A DNA stretch of 53,702 nt from Eubacteriales bacterium (GTDB taxonomy: Bacteria; Bacillota; Clostridia; Lachnospirales; Lachnospiraceae), in NCBI GenBank assembly GCA_030526715.1, contig JAUNCG010000010.1:260-53961 (forward strand), written 5' to 3'. Positions within the stretch are counted from its first letter, which is position 1; each line of letters starts with the position of its first letter. This document shows positions 33,995-42,513 of this stretch, in pieces. Under the pieces are notes generated by a model that worked only from the letters and a program-made list of their open reading frames with translations, did no database searches and was not told the origin of the DNA. Position numbers and translations under genes: made by a program.

Positions 33995-34963
33995 TCATTT
34001 TTTATTTTTCCAGCATAATGCATTCCAAGGATTTTGTACAGCTATTTTTCGAAATAATCCATCTCCCATACCGTGCTGCTGCATTTTCTGTCGAAAGGTG
34101 CATAAAATATAATCCAGACCCACTCCACCTCCGTAGGAAATCAGACGCCTCCTCGTAGTATCCAGCGAAAACAGTAATTGATCCTCGAATCCTGCCTCTA
34201 TCATACTCTCAAAAATAGACAACTCAACTTCGTCAGAATGATATTTCTCACGTCCAATCGTATCATATTCTATAAATACACCTGCGGATGCAAGTTCTTT
34301 GTGAACCCCAATATCTGACGATGCACGATCCAAGTGGCAGAAAATCATCTGGTTCGCAGAGATCCCCTCTTTTACCAGCAGTGTAAAATATGCCATTGGA
34401 TTCTGACCATTCTCAACATGAACCATAATCGGCGCGCCCGACTCACGGGCTGCATTTGCTGCTGACAGGAACATCTTTTGATACTGAGCATTCATCTCAG
34501 CTTTTTCCATGGCAGTCTTGATCTGCCCAGCACGATAAGTCGTTTTCTGCACCGGTAATCCTTTATCTCCATCCTGATACATCCCTTCCCGAAGTTCCAG
34601 CAAAAACAACTCTGTCAGCCATTCTTCCTTTTTTGTAAATACCCAATGTCCCTCCGGATAAAAGAGCATTTTATGAAATCCGGTCGATGCAACAATCTGT
34701 ACTCCAGACTCTTCTGATATCTTCTTCAATTCTTCTGCCATTCGCCCGCATCCCACCGGCTGTGCATCTACCAACCCAAAGCCTCCAGCCTGATGATATC
34801 TTTTCACTTCCTCCAGACTTTTCTTCGCATCATCGATGCACAAATCTTCATTTACAAGTGAAGACTGCCCCGGTGCGATCATCAAATGCTCATGACACTG
34901 AAAATAGCCCGTTTCTTGTGGCGTGATTTCTCCCGCCACAGTTATGATCTTTCTTTCACTCAT
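33995..34963 (-). CDS. Phosphotriesterase-family hydrolase, probable lactonase
   Basis: A 322-residue amidohydrolase-fold protein with the binuclear metal set of the phosphotriesterase family: H24 and H26 (CHEHLM), the bridging lysine K149 (RAGQIKTAMEK), H182 (MVHVENG), H210 (FCHLDR) and D268 (FSLDTTRR). Family members in sugar clusters are lactonases for sugar lactones or sugar-lactone phosphates. Its neighbours here, a dehydrogenase and a 2-hydroxyacid dehydrogenase, support lactone hydrolysis. Six bases follow the isomerase stop; the ribosome binding site is weak, so coupling is likely. Confidence 0.88.
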   Translation of the reverse strand: MSERKIITVAGEITPQETGYFQCHEHLMIAPGQSSLVNEDLCIDDAKKSLEEVKRYHQAGGFGLVDAQPVGCGRMAEELKKISEESGVQIVASTGFHKMLFYPEGHWVFTKKEEWLTELFLLELREGMYQDGDKGLPVQKTTYRAGQIKTAMEKAEMNAQYQKMFLSAANAARESGAPIMVHVENGQNPMAYFTLLVKEGISANQMIFCHLDRASSDIGVHKELASAGVFIEYDTIGREKYHSDEVELSIFESMIEAGFEDQLLFSLDTTRRRLISYGGGVGLDYILCTFRQKMQQHGMGDGLFRKIAVQNPWNALCWKNKK

Positions 34964-34969
34964 AGTTTT

Positions 34970-35548
34970 TTATTTCCACTTTGGATTATCGACTACAACA
35001 GCCTTTCCATCTTTTTCTACGATCAGCTTATGGTATCCTTTTGTCTCAATGGTGCCATAATCATGTCCGGCATCTGCCTGAAATACATAAAACAGTACCA
35101 GCGGCTCACTGCCGGTATTTACTGTACGATGTGCATATGAACGTGGTACGTAAACAGCCTCTCCCGCCTTCAGCGGCTTCTCAATCGTATCCCCTTCCGG
35201 ATTTTCCATCACCATATAACCTTCTCCAGATACTGTCCAGTATACTTCCGCTGTCTCCAGAATCGTATGGAAATGCCCTTTCGTCATATAATATTCGTTA
35301 CCAACTTTACCCGGATAAAGAATCGTTGTTCCAAACGCAAGATCACCTGCACGTTCCGGGCATCCCAGCTCATGAAATTCATAAATAAGAGGATCCTCTA
35401 TCCTCAGAATTTCTTTCGCCGCATCCACATCACAATACATATTCTTCATCTGTGACAAACGTCTTTTTGTGGTCTCCGCCGTCTTTGAAAAACCGGTCTT
35501 AACATCAAAATCTACCAAAAAACTACTATCCCAATTAAACTGATTCAT
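34970..35548 (-). CDS. Cupin-type glucose-6-phosphate isomerase
   Basis: A 192-residue cupin of the archaeal phosphoglucose isomerase family (PF06560): MTKGHFH then AEVYWTVSGEGYMV and VPRSYAHRTVN. Metal ligands H92, H94, E101 and H140 align with those known from Pyrococcus. Members isomerise aldose/ketose 6-phosphates, mainly glucose-6-P/fructose-6-P. In a bacterium with a normal glycolysis this copy is probably specialised for an intermediate of cluster C. AGGAGAG precedes the ATG. Confidence 0.92.
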   Translation of the reverse strand: MNQFNWDSSFLVDFDVKTGFSKTAETTKRRLSQMKNMYCDVDAAKEILRIEDPLIYEFHELGCPERAGDLAFGTTILYPGKVGNEYYMTKGHFHTILETAEVYWTVSGEGYMVMENPEGDTIEKPLKAGEAVYVPRSYAHRTVNTGSEPLVLFYVFQADAGHDYGTIETKGYHKLIVEKDGKAVVVDNPKWK

Positions 35549-35561
35549 AATACTCTCCTAT

Positions 35562-36494
35562 TTATTTCGCAATATCACTTAATTTGTCCAAAATAACGCC
35601 TTCGATCGGAAGATGGAATACTTCAGAAATTACCTGTGTCCATCCATGAATGAAATATATCCATCCACCTTCTACATGCAGATTTTTGCTCTCTGCCTGT
35701 GCCTCCGCCTGATCTTTAAAAATCAGATCGCCTCGATAATTCAGTTCCCACACCTGACTGTCTTTCGGAAATTCACATTTATCTGACAGCGGGCTTCCCG
35801 GACCATCTTTGCCCAGACCAGTTGCATTAACTACCAGAGAATGCGGCTTCAGGGATGCCAAAATTTTATCATTATCTTCAGGCGTCGGACTTAAAAGAAA
35901 TTCAAACTTTGTCTTCGGATTCAGACCAGCAAGTATCCGTTTTGCTTCATCCAATCTTGGCTGACTTCTGTTTGCAATAATGATCTTTGACGGAACATTC
36001 TCTCCAAATTTTTCCTGCGTCAAATACACAGACATTGCAAGCGCACTACCACCTGCCCCCATAATCATCACATCTCCATCATAGTCCTTCCAATAATTTT
36101 CCGGAACAAAAGCTTCTAAGGCCAGACCGCTGGAAATCGGATCTTTGGCATGTGCGCAGAACTTTCCATCCCTCTTGGAGATAGAAGAAACTTCACCCAA
36201 CTGTTTTGCATACGGATCAACATAATCAAACAAATCTTCACAGCTTTTGTACAAATCGATCTTATGTGTTGTAACCAGCGCGCCAAGAGACATCGGATCA
36301 TTCTTGATGAATTCTACTGCTTCGCGGTATTCTTCTGCGGAAGAATGCGGTTTAAAATCAATTCCCTTGATTACTGCATCCTTCAACTCCAGCGCTGCTG
36401 CCCATTTCGGAAATACTTTCATAATAGAAGACTTTCCTGTCGTTACTCCAATGAAATACATTGTTGGCTGTGTTGCCTTTTCATACTTATTCAC
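35562..36494 (-). CDS. Shikimate dehydrogenase-like oxidoreductase
   Basis: A 310-residue AroE-superfamily protein. N-terminal GVTTGKSSIMKVFPKWAAAL replaces the usual GxPixHSxSP substrate loop; VTTHKIDLYKSCE keeps the catalytic lysine region; the dinucleotide-binding part is MIMGAGGSALAMSVYL with NATGLGKDG. The divergence of the shikimate loop and the catabolic context argue that it oxidises another cyclic polyol or sugar. It is the first gene of cluster C. The start is GTG with GGAGGGG five bases upstream. Confidence 0.85.
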   Translation of the reverse strand: MNKYEKATQPTMYFIGVTTGKSSIMKVFPKWAAALELKDAVIKGIDFKPHSSAEEYREAVEFIKNDPMSLGALVTTHKIDLYKSCEDLFDYVDPYAKQLGEVSSISKRDGKFCAHAKDPISSGLALEAFVPENYWKDYDGDVMIMGAGGSALAMSVYLTQEKFGENVPSKIIIANRSQPRLDEAKRILAGLNPKTKFEFLLSPTPEDNDKILASLKPHSLVVNATGLGKDGPGSPLSDKCEFPKDSQVWELNYRGDLIFKDQAEAQAESKNLHVEGGWIYFIHGWTQVISEVFHLPIEGVILDKLSDIAK

Positions 36495-36513
36495 CTTTAC
36501 CCCTCCTTCATCA

Positions 36514-36532
36514 TAATGATATTATGTCATTA
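36514..36532. promoter_or_regulatory. GntR-type palindrome at the cluster C promoter
   Basis: TAATGATATTATGTCATTA, a nearly perfect 19-bp inverted repeat starting about 10 bases after the -10 element. Size and position fit a UTRA GntR operator. Confidence 0.65.
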
Positions 36533-36541
36533 CATAGCATC

Positions 36542-36570
36542 ATTATAAGGTGCTGTATTACCGATGTCAA
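36542..36570 (-). promoter_or_regulatory. Sigma-A promoter of cluster C
   Basis: Minus-strand TTGACA (36565-36570) and TATAAT (36542-36547), both consensus, 17-base spacer. Confidence 0.85.
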
Positions 36571-36625
36571 TATCTAATTACAAAAATTCACTGCCAATAC
36601 ATTCAGCATACATATTTCAAAGTCA

Positions 36626-36667
36626 TAAAAAGGCTGTAAAGTTGCAAAATAGCAACTCTACGGCCTT
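36626..36667 (-). terminator. Terminator of the second GntR gene
   Basis: A 16-bp minus-strand stem (AAGGCCGTAGAGTTGC paired with GCAACTTTACAGCCTT) with 6-base loop and TTTTT tail. Confidence 0.9.
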
Positions 36668-36718
36668 CACAATGCCATCATCGCTAAACAGCTCCATCAG
36701 GAACCTTCCATTTCTCAC

Positions 36719-37435
36719 TCATTGTCTCCCCTCCATGTGAACGCTAAATTCATATCGATCACCAAGAAGTTTGTTTATCGCATATTCAAACGGCTCATGA
36801 CCCACATAACCAATCCGACGGCTATATAATAAAGCAGTCCCAAGTGGCACTCCCAAAATCTGAGATTCCATAAAATCAGCATTCACAGCAGACACATATT
36901 CATAAGCTTCCGTTATAGCTACACCATATTTTTCTTCAAGAAAACTATACAGACCAACAAAGCCATCTGCATAAATCGGCAATTCCGGAATAAAATCCTT
37001 TTTCAAGTAATTCTCTGTAAGACATAGTGGGTTATCATCCGTGCACAAAATACGATGTACCAGATATACGGTTTCATTTTCAGAAAGTTTCAGCGTCTCC
37101 GCTACATTTGCCGGTGGAATAACTTCCTCAATAGCCATTCCTCTAACACTCATACGATACCCACGTCTTTTCAATGTTTCCGTAATTGAGGTAACAGAAT
37201 TTAACTTCTGTATAGTTGATACATCCAGAATCTCTGTCCCCTTGCCCTGTACCGTCTTCACGTAGCCTTCATTTACAAGCATTGCAATTGCTTTACGAAC
37301 AGTAATACGGCTTACCTGAAATCTTTTTTCCAGTTCTGCTTCTGTTGGTAGTAGTGTTCCCGGTTTATGGATTCCTTCACGAATGGATTTTTTAATTCCT
37401 ATGTATACTTCCATATAAGCTTTCATTTTGCCCAT
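36719..37435 (-). CDS. GntR/HutC-type regulator with UTRA domain (between clusters C and D)
   Basis: A 238-residue regulator: LPTEAELEKRFQVSRITVRKAI helix-turn-helix and YVKTVQGKGTEIL wing, then a UTRA domain (VHRILCTDDNPLCLTENYL, FEYAINKLLGDRYEFSVHM). It is downstream of the cluster D FGGY kinase on the same strand but has its own promoter and terminator, so it may serve cluster D or a distant locus. AAGGAG lies seven bases before the ATG. Confidence 0.92.
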   Translation of the reverse strand: MGKMKAYMEVYIGIKKSIREGIHKPGTLLPTEAELEKRFQVSRITVRKAIAMLVNEGYVKTVQGKGTEILDVSTIQKLNSVTSITETLKRRGYRMSVRGMAIEEVIPPANVAETLKLSENETVYLVHRILCTDDNPLCLTENYLKKDFIPELPIYADGFVGLYSFLEEKYGVAITEAYEYVSAVNADFMESQILGVPLGTALLYSRRIGYVGHEPFEYAINKLLGDRYEFSVHMEGRQ

Positions 37436-37458
37436 AGTTTTTCTCCTTGATTTTTCAA

Positions 37459-37475
37459 ACTATACGCATTATAGT
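37459..37475. promoter_or_regulatory. Perfect palindrome overlapping the second GntR gene's -10
   Basis: ACTATACGCATTATAGT: 6-bp perfect arms around CGCAT. On the minus strand its TATAAT forms the likely -10 (with TTGTGC 18 bases upstream), consistent with autorepression. Confidence 0.6.
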
Positions 37476-37514
37476 CTAAATATCAACTAAAGCACAACCA
37501 AAATTTCCCAAAGA

Positions 37515-39035
37515 TTATAACAAATTTTCTTTCATATAATCTCCTAAATCCGACAAAATCTCACAAATATGCGCAAAAACCTTTTGAATACGCCTATACT
37601 TCAACACATTTTCTTTCTGCGGTATACATTCAAATTCCAAACGATGGACACCTGCAATATAAGAATAGTCTTCAATACATCCTACTGCTTTTGCCGCAAT
37701 TGCAGCCGCACCGATAGACGCAGCATCCTGATCAATATTGGTTTTTACGATATTTTTTTCAAAAATATCCGCAAACATCTGCATCCATACTTGGTTTTTT
37801 GCGCCACCACCGCAAAACTGAATCCGCTCTGTCAGCGCTGTCTGCTCTTTCAGATTATCTAAAGACATTTTCAAATTCATGGCAATTCCTTCCATCGCCG
37901 CTCTTATCATCTGTGCTCGACCAGATCCCAGACTGAGCCCAACAAATGCGCCTTTGATATTCACTGATTTATCCTGCGATGTCCCGCCCGCCAAGCTCGG
38001 ATTAAAGATGATTCCTCCACTTCCGGGAGGCACATCCAGAATTTCTTTTGTCATTTCATTATACGCATCTTCAGATTCCATAAGATCACGGCATACATTA
38101 TCTCTCACCCAACGCAGAGAACTTCCGCCTGCAAATATGGAAAATGCAGATGTGTACATATTATCATCAATATGCGCAAACACATACGGTTTTTTCCTAA
38201 AATCCAGAATTGGCTTTTTAGTATTTACTGCAATCCAAGAGGAAGAGCCAAGAGATGTATATACTTTACCTTCGATATTTGCAACACTTCCCAGCGCCAT
38301 ACATGCATTATCTACGCCGCCACACGCCACCAAAGTTTCTGTCGAAAGTCCAATCTCTTCCGCTGCCTCTGGCAAAATTTTTCCAACAATAAAATCAGAA
38401 GGTACTATTTCCGGGAAGATAGATTCTGAAATTCCGGATACATGCAAAATATCTGCAGACATTTTCTTTTCTATCAGACAATATGCTCCCGTTCCAGATG
38501 CATAGGAATAATCCATATACATATTTCCCGTCAAACGATAGTTAATATAGTCCTTGGAACCCAGCACTTTTTCCGTCTTTTCATAAATATCCGGAAGATT
38601 TTCCTTTAGCCACATCAGTTTAAACAAGGAATAACAGGCCTTTGGAAATCCATTTCCAGTCTTCATATACCATGTTTCTTCATTATATTTTTCAAAAAAA
38701 TCTTTTGCCTGCTTTTCAGCTCTCGTATCAGACCATATCGGTACTCTTTCCAGAAGTTCCCTGCCCTGTGCATCCAGCGGCACCGTTACCAGACTGTGGC
38801 CGCTCAGAGCAAGACACCTGATCTCTTTCGAATCCATCTGAGTTTTTTCCAAAAGTACCTTCGTGCTTTTTACTACTCCATTCCACCATTCCGCCGGGGC
38901 CTGCTCATGATAATTCTGCTGTGGGTAAAATGTGCCGTATTCTATAAAAGATTTTGCCAGAGTGTTCAGTTTTTCGTCAAACAAGCTCGCCTTTACACCA
39001 CCTGTTCCAAGATCATAAGAAATAAAAGTCTTCAT
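37515..39035 (-). CDS. FGGY carbohydrate kinase (cluster D)
   Basis: A 506-residue FGGY kinase: SYDLGTGGVKASLF at residues 6-19, ALSGHSLVTVPLD, WSDTRAEKQA, ACGGVDNACMALG with catalytic aspartate, LGSSSWIAV and FCGGGAKNQVWMQMFADI. It is recognisably paralogous to the cluster E kinase along its whole length (shared TWYMKTGNGF, WLRD/WVRD, NPSLGGG/NPSLAGG). Like that copy it sits beside DeoC-family aldolases, so it probably phosphorylates the sugar that they cleave. GAGGGGG precedes the ATG. Confidence 0.9.
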   Translation of the reverse strand: MKTFISYDLGTGGVKASLFDEKLNTLAKSFIEYGTFYPQQNYHEQAPAEWWNGVVKSTKVLLEKTQMDSKEIRCLALSGHSLVTVPLDAQGRELLERVPIWSDTRAEKQAKDFFEKYNEETWYMKTGNGFPKACYSLFKLMWLKENLPDIYEKTEKVLGSKDYINYRLTGNMYMDYSYASGTGAYCLIEKKMSADILHVSGISESIFPEIVPSDFIVGKILPEAAEEIGLSTETLVACGGVDNACMALGSVANIEGKVYTSLGSSSWIAVNTKKPILDFRKKPYVFAHIDDNMYTSAFSIFAGGSSLRWVRDNVCRDLMESEDAYNEMTKEILDVPPGSGGIIFNPSLAGGTSQDKSVNIKGAFVGLSLGSGRAQMIRAAMEGIAMNLKMSLDNLKEQTALTERIQFCGGGAKNQVWMQMFADIFEKNIVKTNIDQDAASIGAAAIAAKAVGCIEDYSYIAGVHRLEFECIPQKENVLKYRRIQKVFAHICEILSDLGDYMKENLL

Positions 39036-39048
39036 TTTTCACGCCCCC

Positions 39049-39726
39049 TCAGAACTTTGCTTCAGATAATATTTTCTCTGCTGTTCGCACACCCAGTCCA
39101 AACCGATCACAACCAACTTCATACATTGCTTTCAGTGTCGCAAGATCTCTCACACCTCCGGCAGCCTTAATCTTTGCGGCATCTCCAATCGTTTCTTTGA
39201 TCAGACCAATCGTATCTATTGTGGTAGGTTTTGGTCCCCAGCCTGTTCCTGTCTTCACATATGCCGCCCCACTTTTTACCAGCAGTTCACTTCCGTACCT
39301 TATCTCATCATCCGTCAAATAGGAAACTTCCAAGATTACCTTTACCGGAATGTTCCCAGCTGCCGCAACAACCGTCATGATATCTTCCGCAACTGTTTCA
39401 TACTTTCTTGATTTAAATGCTCCGATATTCATGACCATATCGATTTCTTCACAGCCACGTTCTATTAAATGCTGCGCCTGCATTGCTTTGTCTATGGACA
39501 ATTCCGCACCCGAAGGAAAGCCCACGACACCAGTCACTACTGCCGATTCATTCTTCAAAATCTGAGCTGTATACTCGGCTGCCCACGCCATCGGAGCTGC
39601 ACATACACAGTGATATTGTCGAACAATCCGAATCATTTCATCTATCTCGCCCTGTGTAGCATCTGCTTTCACAGCACTTACATCCACCAGATCACCCAGT
39701 CTGCTCAGATCAATGTTTCTCTTCAA
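39049..39726 (-). CDS. DeoC-family aldolase (cluster D, copy 1)
   Basis: A 225-residue class I aldolase of the deoxyribose-phosphate aldolase family. Active-site residues are present: D96 (IDMVMNIG), Schiff-base K158 (VKTGTGW) and proton-relay K187 (KIKAAGG). The lysine motif is VKTGTGW, not the VKTSTGF/Y of true DeoC, and this variant is shared with its tandem neighbour. The true substrate may differ from deoxyribose 5-phosphate. The start is TTG, eight bases after AGGGGG and 13 bases after the neighbour's stop. Confidence 0.85.
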   Translation of the reverse strand: MKRNIDLSRLGDLVDVSAVKADATQGEIDEMIRIVRQYHCVCAAPMAWAAEYTAQILKNESAVVTGVVGFPSGAELSIDKAMQAQHLIERGCEEIDMVMNIGAFKSRKYETVAEDIMTVVAAAGNIPVKVILEVSYLTDDEIRYGSELLVKSGAAYVKTGTGWGPKPTTIDTIGLIKETIGDAAKIKAAGGVRDLATLKAMYEVGCDRFGLGVRTAEKILSEAKF

Positions 39727-39738
39727 ACCATATGCCCC

Positions 39739-40410
39739 CTATTCTTCAAAACTCCGAACAATTTCCAGAGCAGATTTTGTGTTAATACCAAAACGTTCGA
39801 TTCCCATCTCAACCATAGCATCAAATTCTTCTCTGGTACGAATCCCTCCGGCTACTTTTACTTTAATTTTTCCTTTTGTAAGCTTTCGAATCATACGAAT
39901 ACGTTCCAGGTCAAGCTTTGCCGGTACCCAACCCGTACCCGTCTTCACAAAATCAGCTCCCGATTCAATGACCAACTCACATGCTTTTTTCACTTCCTCA
40001 TCCGTCAAACAGTTGATCTCAATGATTACTTTTTTCAAAATTTCTTTCGGCATGGAGTTAATAATTTCCTTCAACTCATCCAATACATAGTCATACTCTT
40101 TATTTTTCAGCTTACCAATATTCATGACAATATCAATTTCCTGCGCACCATCTTCTACCAGATATTTGGCCTCCAGACGCTTTACCTCCGTGCGATGCGC
40201 ACCCCCCGGAAATCCCGCCGGAGCCCCCACATATATATCCGGCTCATCTTTGAGAAGTTCTGCCAGATCTTTTACCCAGCAAGGAAGTGCGTGTACATTA
40301 ATAAACTTATATTTCTTAGCTATTTCCACAACTTCCTTAATATCATCAATATTATGATGTGTTCTTACCGCACTGATATCTATCATTCTCGCCACTTCAT
40401 ATACATTCAT
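39739..40410 (-). CDS. DeoC-family aldolase (cluster D, copy 2)
   Basis: A 223-residue homologue of copy 1 with D93 (IDIVMNIG), K156 (VKTGTGW) and K185 (KVKVAGG). Similar length, similar spacing of motifs, but clearly diverged sequence, so the two may be isoenzymes, two substrate-specific aldolases or subunits of one enzyme. AGGGGAA precedes the ATG. Downstream of the PfkB kinase gene by 24 bp. Confidence 0.87.
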   Translation of the reverse strand: MNVYEVARMIDISAVRTHHNIDDIKEVVEIAKKYKFINVHALPCWVKDLAELLKDEPDIYVGAPAGFPGGAHRTEVKRLEAKYLVEDGAQEIDIVMNIGKLKNKEYDYVLDELKEIINSMPKEILKKVIIEINCLTDEEVKKACELVIESGADFVKTGTGWVPAKLDLERIRMIRKLTKGKIKVKVAGGIRTREEFDAMVEMGIERFGINTKSALEIVRSFEE

Positions 40411-40434
40411 GTTGTACTTTCCCCTTTATCTACG

Positions 40435-41382
40435 CTATTTTTCATACTTCATTATCATTTCCCGCACGTTTTCTCTGGATATATTTCCCTCCATCGGACC
40501 AAAGGCCGCCGCATTCAACGCTCCTGCTGCAGCTCCCATCTGTGCAGCCTCCTTTAAACTCTTACCTTCCGCAAGCCCACAAATAAATGCTCCATCATAA
40601 CTATCCCCGGCTCCGGTTGCATCCAACTGTTCTACCGGATAGACACCCATTTCCACTTCCAAGCCATTTCTGGTATAAATCTGCGAACCTTTCGATCCGT
40701 TTTTCAGCACCAACAGCTCCAGATTTTCGTTCTCAAACACTTTTTCGATTGCCTTCTCAAGATCATTCTCGCCAGACAGCATCTTCAACTCTGCCACCCC
40801 GGGCATCAGTATATTGGATTTATTGAAAACATCCTGCAATATTTTGAGAACAACCGGGTCGCGCATCATCTCAAGACGCACATTCGGATCAAAGCTGATT
40901 TTGGTTCCCTGTGACTGCATCATATCGATCGTCTTAACGATCTCGTTTGCAAACTCTACGGAAGACATCAGAGAACAGCCCATGACATGCATATACTTTG
41001 TGTCCTCAAATCCCTGCAGGCTCTCCGGAGCTTTTGCCATAACACACGGAGAATTATCCATATAAAACAGGAACTTACGATCACCGTTTGTAAAATACGT
41101 CACAAAAGCCACTCCCGTATTCCCACGATCCGTTACCAGTACCCTACTGACATCTACGCCATCTTTTTTTAAGCGGCGCATAATGTTTTCTCCAAAATCA
41201 TCTTTACCAACACCGCTAATGATGGCTGTAGAATGCCCCAGACGCGCCGCAGTACTGATAAAAATTCCAGGTGCACCACTAGGAAACGGACCTCTGAAAT
41301 AATCGCTTTCATACAAATCTACATCCTCCACCGGACGCATAATCTCAACAAGGAGCTCCCCCATAATCAATATCTCTGCCAT
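40435..41382 (-). CDS. PfkB family carbohydrate kinase
   Basis: About 315 residues of ribokinase fold: MAEILIMGELLVEIMRPV start, PSGAPGIFISTAARLG substrate loop, and C-terminal LDATGAGDSYDGAFICGL with catalytic aspartate. Ribokinase, fructokinase or ketodeoxy-sugar kinase activities are all possible. A second kinase besides FGGY in one operon suggests two phosphorylation entry points or a side product. GGAGGG precedes the ATG at 41380-41382; an earlier ATG is inside the previous site. Confidence 0.9.
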   Translation of the reverse strand: MAEILIMGELLVEIMRPVEDVDLYESDYFRGPFPSGAPGIFISTAARLGHSTAIISGVGKDDFGENIMRRLKKDGVDVSRVLVTDRGNTGVAFVTYFTNGDRKFLFYMDNSPCVMAKAPESLQGFEDTKYMHVMGCSLMSSVEFANEIVKTIDMMQSQGTKISFDPNVRLEMMRDPVVLKILQDVFNKSNILMPGVAELKMLSGENDLEKAIEKVFENENLELLVLKNGSKGSQIYTRNGLEVEMGVYPVEQLDATGAGDSYDGAFICGLAEGKSLKEAAQMGAAAGALNAAAFGPMEGNISRENVREMIMKYEK

Positions 41383-41406
41383 AACACCCTCCATAACTTT
41401 CATCTA

Positions 41407-42426
41407 TTAGTCTCTGTCGTCTACAATTCCTATACTGAATTCAAATACTTTTTTCTCACCCGGTTGAATATATTCAAGTTCTCCTCGTCTACGCACCACA
41501 TCGCGACCTTCCGGTATTGCATTCGATGGCTCAAGTCCGACAACATAGTCTCCTTCTCCCATCATTTTCCACTCTCCAAAATGCGAAAACTGTTTTTTAC
41601 TAAACTCAACATATGCACCAAGTTTTCTTTCTTTATTGTAAAGCACAGCACGCACGATATCTCCCGGGATATTATGATAAAATACCTGCTCGTTATAATC
41701 ATGTGTCGGTTTCTGGAATTCAAAACATTTTTCTACTACGCCTTCTTCATCTCTAGCATGAACAACCGTTCCTTCCGGTTCTTGCAATACCGTATTCTCA
41801 TCTACCAGAGGGTATCCAAAATTACAATGATACAGCAACATAAATGGCTGTTCATTAAATCCCATATTTTCAATCGTATCTTTGATTTTCAGTTCTGAAC
41901 TTCCCATTTTTGTCTCGATAACTCTTGTTAACATTAAATTCTCACCAAACATACTACTCTCCACAACCCGTCCGGAAATTCTCATAATATAATCATTGCC
42001 ATCCCAGCACTTCTGAACGCATACATTCTGTGCCGGAATATTACTGATCCTACCATGAAGTCCGAGTTTTTCCCCTTCATCCGTACATGGAGCACCAAAA
42101 TATGTTAGACCGCAGGTCGTTAGCAATCCACAGAAAAAACTTCTCAAAAAAGATAGACCATCCTTTTCAAAATATGCCGGATGTGTCACTCCGGCTTTAC
42201 TGATAAAGGAAATCGCCTCCCCTTTGTAATCTGCCCACGAGATATCCATACCTCTTGTCGGAAGCACTGTAAAATGAAATCCGCTTCCAGTCTTCACATC
42301 AATCGCACGCACTCCATCAGCTTTTCCTGAAGTCAGAATACATTCTCTCGCATCCGCGATCTGAGAAACATCACCGACATGTTTCATTACTTCCTGTCTC
42401 GTCATCTCTTTGCCATATAATTTCAT
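41407..42426 (-). CDS. DUF4432 family aldose 1-epimerase-like protein
   Basis: About 339 residues of galactose-mutarotase fold. Diagnostic DUF4432 stretches include FTVLPTRGMDISWADYKG, AYFEKDGLSFLRSF and EKLGLHGRISNIPA. Family members are found in sugar catabolic operons and some are thought to epimerise or mutarotate the incoming sugar or its ketose. GGGAGG lies seven bases before the ATG at 42424-42426; the longer frame reads through that site. Confidence 0.88.
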   Translation of the reverse strand: MKLYGKEMTRQEVMKHVGDVSQIADARECILTSGKADGVRAIDVKTGSGFHFTVLPTRGMDISWADYKGEAISFISKAGVTHPAYFEKDGLSFLRSFFCGLLTTCGLTYFGAPCTDEGEKLGLHGRISNIPAQNVCVQKCWDGNDYIMRISGRVVESSMFGENLMLTRVIETKMGSSELKIKDTIENMGFNEQPFMLLYHCNFGYPLVDENTVLQEPEGTVVHARDEEGVVEKCFEFQKPTHDYNEQVFYHNIPGDIVRAVLYNKERKLGAYVEFSKKQFSHFGEWKMMGEGDYVVGLEPSNAIPEGRDVVRRRGELEYIQPGEKKVFEFSIGIVDDRD

Positions 42427-42473
42427 TGCGCTTCCTCCCATATATCCCTGCACACTTTTCTTCTTACTATTGC

Positions 42474-42501
42474 AACACAGGCTGCTTAAGCAGCCTGTGT
42501 T
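42474..42501 (-). repeat. Perfect 28-bp palindrome between DUF4432 and ATPase genes
   Basis: A 12-bp perfect inverted repeat (AACACAGGCTGC and its complement) around TTAA. As RNA it forms a stable hairpin inside the cluster D operon, just upstream of the DUF4432 leader. The minus-strand tail is not T-rich enough for efficient termination. Confidence 0.8.
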
Positions 42502-42513
42502 TGTCCTTTTTCC

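Noticed and set aside
39469..40557. 362-codon plus-strand frame across both DeoC genes
   Set aside because: Spans the reverse of two well-supported genes; Phe/His/Ile-rich and no start signals.
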